Shown: one piece after another, positions 14,097 through 17,243 of the stretch
How positions within the stretch are numbered: position 1 is the first letter of the stretch
Layout of the letters: each line of letters opens with the position of its first letter
Position numbers and translations under genes: made by a program
Notes under the pieces: generated by a model
Databases searched by the model: none
What the model saw: only the letters and a program-made list of their open reading frames with translations
Told to the model about the DNA's origin: nothing
Assembly (NCBI GenBank): GCA_031554725.1
Contig: JAVBUZ010000151.1
Location: 1-17,243 of the forward strand
Direction: 5' to 3'
Source: JAVBUZ01 sp031554725
Lineage (GTDB): Bacteria > Bacillota > Clostridia > Lachnospirales > Lachnospiraceae
Length of the DNA stretch: 17,243 nt

Positions 14097-14604
14097 TAAA
14101 ATACCATCCTTTCAAAGGTTGCTTTAGTTGTTCCCTTGCCCTGGTTAGTCTTACAGTTACGGCGGATTCGCTAATCCCTTTAAAGTCTGCTATTTCTTTT
14201 ACCTTCATCTCCTGATAATAAAAAAGAAGAATTATTTCCCGATATTTAGGTTTTAACTGATATATTGCATTAATGACAGTATCGTCACAAAAATGTTCTT
14301 CATCATAAATACCTTCTTTAAAAGGCACATCATATGAAAAAAACATATTTCTATACCACTGAGTCCTTCTCATGGAATTACAAACATTCATGGCTATTTT
14401 TGTTATCCATGTTTTTTCAGAGGCCTCTCCTCTAAATGTATTCCAGTTCTTATATACCTTAATATAGGTTTCTTGTACTGCATCCTCCGCTAATTGCATG
14501 TCATGCAAATAAAGGTAACACATTCTTAGCAAACTATTTCCGTAGCTGTCTATAAGCTGCTTCATGTCAGGAGCATTTTGATTCGGTACCGCTATCTCTC
14601 TCAT
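14089..14604 (-). CDS. ECF RNA polymerase sigma factor
   Basis: This is a 171-residue extracytoplasmic-function sigma factor. Region 2 spans about residues 15-85 (YGNSLLRMCYLYLHD, AEDAVQETYIKVYKN, the -10-recognising part near EKTWITKIAMNVC). Region 4 spans about 110-165 (LKPKYREIILLFYYQEM, then VKEIADFKGISESAVTVRLTRARE as the -35-binding helix-turn-helix). The start at 14604 is preferred over 14610 because an AAAGGGGG site overlaps the earlier ATG and lies 6 nt from the later one. Its 3' end overlaps the DUF4179 anti-sigma gene. It is preceded by a 77-nt gap with no clear terminator or sigma-A promoter, so it may be cotranscribed with the upstream sigma/anti-sigma pair or depend on an ECF promoter not recognised here. 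Confidence 0.92.
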   Translation of the reverse strand: MREIAVPNQNAPDMKQLIDSYGNSLLRMCYLYLHDMQLAEDAVQETYIKVYKNWNTFRGEASEKTWITKIAMNVCNSMRRTQWYRNMFFSYDVPFKEGIYDEEHFCDDTVINAIYQLKPKYREIILLFYYQEMKVKEIADFKGISESAVTVRLTRAREQLKQPLKGWYFNE

Positions 14605-14681
14605 GCTCATCCCCCTTTCATAACATTAGATGCTAAATATACAAGAAACCCTACAAATTAGAAATTTTTTTTAAATGATAA

Positions 14682-15164
14682 CTATTCTTTGTAAACAAAT
14701 CGAACATACCAATAATCTTCACCATTACCAAAAAGCTTTGAATAAACATATATTTCATTTGGTAAATCTGGTGACTGGAATATTTCTTCTCCTACCTTAC
14801 ACCCTGCAGAATCCCCATTTTTCATATCCTGAAACTGGACAGACGCAGTAATATTCCTTTCCACTTTTCCGATAACTACATACTCTTTAGATAATTGGGT
14901 AATATTTGAATATGGAATGGGATCATAAGTATAAACCATGTCATTGATTTTAACACGCGGAATCGTAGAAACTGGACTACTGGGCGTCTTAACATAATTC
15001 TCAATTATAGAAATCATCATAATAAATAACCCAAGGCAAGCAGCGGCAGAAATAATCTTTACCCATATTATAGCCCTTCTTTTCTGTGGTTTCACTTCCG
15101 CAAACTCTACAACATGTGAATCACTTATTTCACCGATTGCCCTCATTAACAAATGTTTTTTCAC
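14682..15164 (-). CDS. Putative anti-sigma factor, single-pass membrane protein
   Basis: This 160-residue protein is coupled to the sigma gene before it by a four-base overlap (15161-15164). The cytosolic N-terminus (1-31) reads MKKHLLMRAIGEISDSHV, a motif seen in small clostridial proteins encoded after ECF sigma genes. One transmembrane helix lies at about 32-54, followed by an extracytoplasmic domain of about 105 residues (VSTIPRVKINDMVYTYDP to the C-terminal WYVRFVYKE). There is no zinc-binding HxxxCxxC motif, so it is not of the ZAS class. Role and topology are inferred from gene order and hydropathy. Confidence 0.75.
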   Translation of the reverse strand: MKKHLLMRAIGEISDSHVVEFAEVKPQKRRAIIWVKIISAAACLGLFIMMISIIENYVKTPSSPVSTIPRVKINDMVYTYDPIPYSNITQLSKEYVVIGKVERNITASVQFQDMKNGDSAGCKVGEEIFQSPDLPNEIYVYSKLFGNGEDYWYVRFVYKE

Positions 15165-15718
15165 ACTACTACACCTCGACTTTCAAGAAATTTTTTCAGG
15201 TTACTACGCAAACGTGATAAACGTGTTCTAACTGCACCTTCTGACATATTGGACAATAAAGCAATGTCGCTTAACGAGTCCATATACCAATAACGTCTGA
15301 CGAAAATCATTCGGTTTGTTTTTTTCAGTGTATCCAAGTACTCGTCAATAAGTCTTGATAACTCATTTGCACTATACTCCGATTCCACTGTTTCATTAGA
15401 TGAAATGCACTCCTGCAATTCATCAAGACATACATCATAGATGCCATTACGCTTTTGTGCCAAATTGTATTCATATTTATTTATAGAAATGTTACGAACA
15501 ATCTTGCATACAAATGCCAGTAAAGGATTGGGAGTTTTCGGTGGTATAGCATTCCAAACACCCAAATAAGAATCATTCACACATTCTTCGGCATCTTGAT
15601 GATTATGTAGAATATTTGTTGCAATTTTAAAAAATATCCCACCGTACTTTAACGATAGTTCATAAATTGCTTTTTCCGAACGTTCAAAAAATAATTCTAT
15701 TATTCTGCTATCCTCCAA
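15161..15718 (-). CDS. ECF RNA polymerase sigma factor (TTG start)
   Basis: This is a 185-residue ECF sigma factor. Region 2 spans about 10-80 (AIYELSLKYGGIFFKIA, NHQDAEECVNDSYLGVWN, LLAFVCKIVRNISINKYE). Region 4 spans about 125-180 (LKKTNRMIFVRRYWYMDSLSDIA, then MSEGAVRTRLSRLRSNLKKFL as the helix-turn-helix). The start codon is TTG at 15718: AGGAGG lies 8 nt upstream, and the only nearby upstream ATG is out of frame. It begins a sigma/anti-sigma unit that overlaps by ATGA. TGTAAC at 15778-15773 resembles an ECF -35 box, but no matching -10 was found. Confidence 0.9.
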   Translation of the reverse strand: MEDSRIIELFFERSEKAIYELSLKYGGIFFKIATNILHNHQDAEECVNDSYLGVWNAIPPKTPNPLLAFVCKIVRNISINKYEYNLAQKRNGIYDVCLDELQECISSNETVESEYSANELSRLIDEYLDTLKKTNRMIFVRRYWYMDSLSDIALLSNMSEGAVRTRLSRLRSNLKKFLESRGVVV

Positions 15719-15721
15719 TAT

Positions 15722-15987
15722 CCTTGCCTCCTTTCATCCCTTCATCTATATAATCAGAATTTAAAACCAATTGTTACATTAAAACTTTTTATTTTTTAAA
15801 TAACTTATACTTCCTTTTCGTAAAGAAGAGTGCTATAATTCATTCACAATATATTTCTTTATATTCTTTCACATTCTTTTTCAACATTTATCCCCAAACA
15901 ATCAATAAAAATTTTATAGTATACTTAATCAGGGAGCCGATAGGGCGATTTGCCAGTTACTGGACTTTAGGAAAGGGGCTGGTGCAG
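15722..15987. other. Intergenic region upstream of the small toxin
   Basis: The 268-nt AT-rich gap contains no reading frame I can support other than the toxin leader. On the plus strand it holds an extended -10 promoter near 15834, a second -10-like TATACT at 15920-15925 without a good -35, and the toxin leader from about 15932. The leader includes a small CCAG-TTA-CTGG hairpin (15953-15963), and AGCC (15935-15938) could pair with GGCT at the end of the ribosome site (15977-15980). On the minus strand it holds the leader of the first ECF sigma gene. Confidence 0.6.
15811..15839 (+). promoter_or_regulatory. Extended -10 promoter, possible toxin promoter
   Basis: TGCTATAAT (15831-15839) is a perfect extended -10 element; the -35 position (15811-15816, TTCCTT) is poor. 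A start near 15846 would give the toxin gene a leader of about 140 nt, long leaders being common for type I toxins. The closer TATACT at 15920-15925 is an alternative. Confidence 0.45.
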
Positions 15988-16074
15988 ATGGTTACATACA
16001 GTGATTTATTTACTTTTGTAATTATGCTTTGTACAATTTTAACACTTGCATTAACTGTTAAACGTAAAAAGTAG
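15988..16074 (+). CDS. Small hydrophobic toxin, holin-like (Hol_Tox) type I toxin
   Basis: This is a 28-residue membrane peptide beginning MVTYSDLFTFVIM and ending TVKRKK. The N-terminal (M)VTYSDL motif, a single helix at about 7-24 and a basic tail match the putative holin-like toxin family, relatives of which (TxpA, BsrG) are type I toxins that disturb the membrane. A good ribosome site, AAAGGGG (15972-15978), lies 9 nt before the ATG. The stop codon (16072-16074) lies inside the left arm of a strong terminator. The opposite strand carries a consensus promoter aimed at the gene's 3' end, the arrangement expected for an antisense RNA antitoxin. It is unrelated to the flanking sigma and transporter genes. 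Toxicity itself is inferred from the family. Confidence 0.85.
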   Translation: MVTYSDLFTFVIMLCTILTLALTVKRKK

Positions 16075-16158
16075 CGCCCCCATCCCGCAAAGATAAGGCG
16101 CTACTTTTTGCTTTACAATGCCGGTGGCTAGGTTCATCTAGCTATCGACTCTCTTGTT
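16062..16158 (-). ncRNA. Predicted antisense RNA antitoxin of the holin-like toxin
   Basis: A transcript starting about 16158 from the minus-strand promoter would run through a small 5' hairpin (CTAGC/GCTAG, 16142-16127) and end at the bidirectional terminator, its T run lying at 16070-16066. The length is about 95 nt. It would overlap the last codons and 3' untranslated region of the toxin mRNA by about 45-50 nt, like RatA with txpA in B. subtilis. No open reading frame with a ribosome site is visible in it. Confidence 0.68.
16066..16109. terminator. Bidirectional terminator shared by toxin mRNA and antisense RNA
   Basis: AAAAAGTAGCGCC (16066-16078) pairs perfectly over 13 bp with GGCGCTACTTTTT (16097-16109) around an 18-base loop. 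Because the arm ends are A5 and T5, the hairpin has a U tract in both directions and can end the toxin mRNA on plus and the antisense RNA on minus. Confidence 0.9.
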
Positions 16159-16164
16159 AAGTAT

Positions 16165-16193
16165 ATTATATGAGCTTTTTTTACTAACATCAA
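16165..16193 (-). promoter_or_regulatory. Strong minus-strand promoter of the antisense RNA
   Basis: TTGATG (16193-16188) and a perfect TATAAT (16170-16165) are separated by exactly 17 bp. It lies after the stop of the permease gene and points into the toxin 3' end, with no coding sequence before the terminator, so its product should be a short RNA. The box spacing and sequence are stronger than any candidate promoter of the toxin, as expected if antitoxin is made in excess. Confidence 0.8.
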
Positions 16194-16205
16194 GCTTTTT
16201 TTATT

Positions 16206-17243
16206 TTATCTCCCTTTCACCTGGTATCTACAATACGCCACCTTTCCTATCTGGGCAAATATAACTCCTGCAAGCAAATATAATAGTGGCACTGCCTGCC
16301 ATGCAGTCAAGATTTTTCCAAACAAAGATACTGTTTGCACATGAAAAATATTCCATACCCCTGTCATCTCACTGGGAAGAAAGTTCCACAGCTGTGCTAA
16401 CGCGCGGTATCTGGGTGGAACGTTCCAAAACAAGGAAAAAATGACCATTGCAACCACCAGCGCAAGTGTTCCTATATTACTACGTAGCACTTCAGATAAC
16501 ATCATTGTAAATACTCCAGTTATCACACAAGCAATCGTCAAAATTCCATAACAAATCAAAGTTGCTTCTCCTATACTTAATGGATAAGAGTACATCGGGT
16601 ATGTAAGCTGAAAAGCTACGGTAAATCCCTCTACCCCATATGCTATAAAGGACACTACAAAAGCAAAAAATGAAAAAATCAAGGCGAGTCCAAATGCAAC
16701 ACTACTACCAGCCAACCACTTTGCCCAATAGGCAGTTTTTTTCCCTAGTTTACTACTAAGAATCAATTGATCTGTTCTTTTTGCATGTTCTTCGGTAAAT
16801 ACACTTGAAAGGCAAAGTGCAATTACAATTATTCCCATCAGTCCAACTGTATTGCACGTTGCATAAAGCAGTTCATAGCTATCTCTAGGAGCAAACGTCA
16901 TTGGCAACTCTATTTCCTCTTCTTTTTCCTGCCAAAAAGCTATTTCTTTTTCAGTTAGTTTATATTCCTCCCAGCTTTTCTCTACCCTGTTTTGCCGTAT
17001 TGCATACATTTCCTGCTCATCTACTTGCCACTGTCTGACCTGAGCTGTTGTCAACCCCGTCATATTACGGGCAAAATTAAAAACCACACTATATGGACGG
17101 GCATAGTTTTGATATTCCTCCGTTAAAGTATATTTTTCTATGTCGAAAGGAATCTTATCATAAGCTGCCTTCATCTCTTCCAATAATGCTTGATCAAGTT
17201 TGCTTCCCGAAAGCTGTTGGGCATAGGCTTTATCTATTTGAAA
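16206..17243 (-). CDS. ABC-2-type transporter permease, C-terminal part (gene continues beyond window)
   Basis: The frame is open through 17243, so the N-terminus, probably a first transmembrane helix, lies outside the window; a TTG at 17183 is internal. About 345 residues are present. The first 120 form a hydrophilic, Glu/Lys-rich, probably extracytoplasmic segment (WQVDEQEMYAIRQNRVEKSW). Then LLYATCNTVGLMGIIVIALC and further helices give about six membrane spans. Between the first two lies FTEEHAKRTDQLILSSKLGK, a cytosolic segment typical of clostridial ABC-2 permeases (compare EY..GTDQLLLSSK). The C-terminus is basic (YCRYQVKGR). Such proteins pair with a separate ATPase, expected upstream, and export peptides, antibiotics or other compounds; the substrate is unknown. 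Confidence 0.82.
   Translation of the reverse strand, partial: FQIDKAYAQQLSGSKLDQALLEEMKAAYDKIPFDIEKYTLTEEYQNYARPYSVVFNFARNMTGLTTAQVRQWQVDEQEMYAIRQNRVEKSWEEYKLTEKEIAFWQEKEEEIELPMTFAPRDSYELLYATCNTVGLMGIIVIALCLSSVFTEEHAKRTDQLILSSKLGKKTAYWAKWLAGSSVAFGLALIFSFFAFVVSFIAYGVEGFTVAFQLTYPMYSYPLSIGEATLICYGILTIACVITGVFTMMLSEVLRSNIGTLALVVAMVIFSLFWNVPPRYRALAQLWNFLPSEMTGVWNIFHVQTVSLFGKILTAWQAVPLLYLLAGVIFAQIGKVAYCRYQVKGR

Noticed and set aside
15753..15778. ECF-type autoregulatory promoter for the first sigma gene (TGTAAC -35)
   Set aside because: The -35-like hexamer is present, but no CGTC-like -10 occurs at 16-17 bp, so it is only a suggestion.
16173..16203. Direct repeat GAGCTTTTTTTA/AAGCTTTTTTTA as a terminator of the permease gene
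   Set aside because: It is a direct repeat with only a 5-bp possible stem and no minus-strand T tract; it mainly reflects the AT-rich spacer around the antisense promoter.

Overview
The window is AT-rich clostridial DNA, most likely from a member of the Lachnospiraceae or a close relative. The reasons are low G+C, strong AGGAGG-type ribosome binding sites, small ferredoxins, ECF sigma/anti-sigma pairs and a holin-like small toxin of a kind common in Clostridia. Only three protein genes lie on the plus strand: an MFS fragment, a beta-helix surface protein and the small toxin. Everything else is on the minus strand.

Region 1 (1-8040). The last third of an OFA-type MFS carrier runs convergently into an eight-gene minus-strand operon and shares a hairpin terminator with it. 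The operon reads, in transcription order: cysteine synthase, xi-class GST-like protein, second cysteine synthase, SsuA/TauA-type lipoprotein, ABC ATPase, ABC permease, PepT-like M20 peptidase, Rrf2 regulator. It starts at a textbook promoter (TTGACA, 17 bp, TATAAT at 7976-8004), with an inverted repeat just downstream that could be the operator of the Rrf2 protein. The Rrf2 protein carries an IscR-like cysteine triad. The set looks like uptake and conversion of a small organosulfur compound into cysteine; the substrate is unknown.

Region 2 (8041-11333). A divergent gene encodes a secreted, membrane-anchored beta-helix protein with a short Cys/Arg/Lys-rich cytosolic tail. Facing it are an AraC-type regulator with a GyrI-like effector domain and, downstream of it, a stand-alone GyrI-like protein.

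Region 3 (11354-12750). A compact operon encodes an 8-Cys ferredoxin, a four-helix Fe-S membrane protein (NapH/Fer4_5 type), an ArsR repressor whose two cysteines sit where persulfide-sensing SqrR/BigR/YgaV proteins have theirs, and a second, atypical 7-Cys ferredoxin. Its promoter overlaps a perfect inverted repeat that is probably the ArsR operator.

Region 4 (12753-15718). Two ECF sigma factor/anti-sigma pairs stand in tandem, each pair translationally overlapped. The second anti-sigma protein has a large extracytoplasmic DUF4179-like domain.

Region 5 (15719-17243). An otherwise gene-poor stretch holds a type I toxin-antitoxin locus: a 28-residue membrane toxin and, on the opposite strand, a strong promoter aimed at its 3' end, with a shared bidirectional terminator. 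The window ends inside an ABC-2-type permease gene. No rRNA, tRNA, CRISPR array, insertion sequence or phage integrase was seen.
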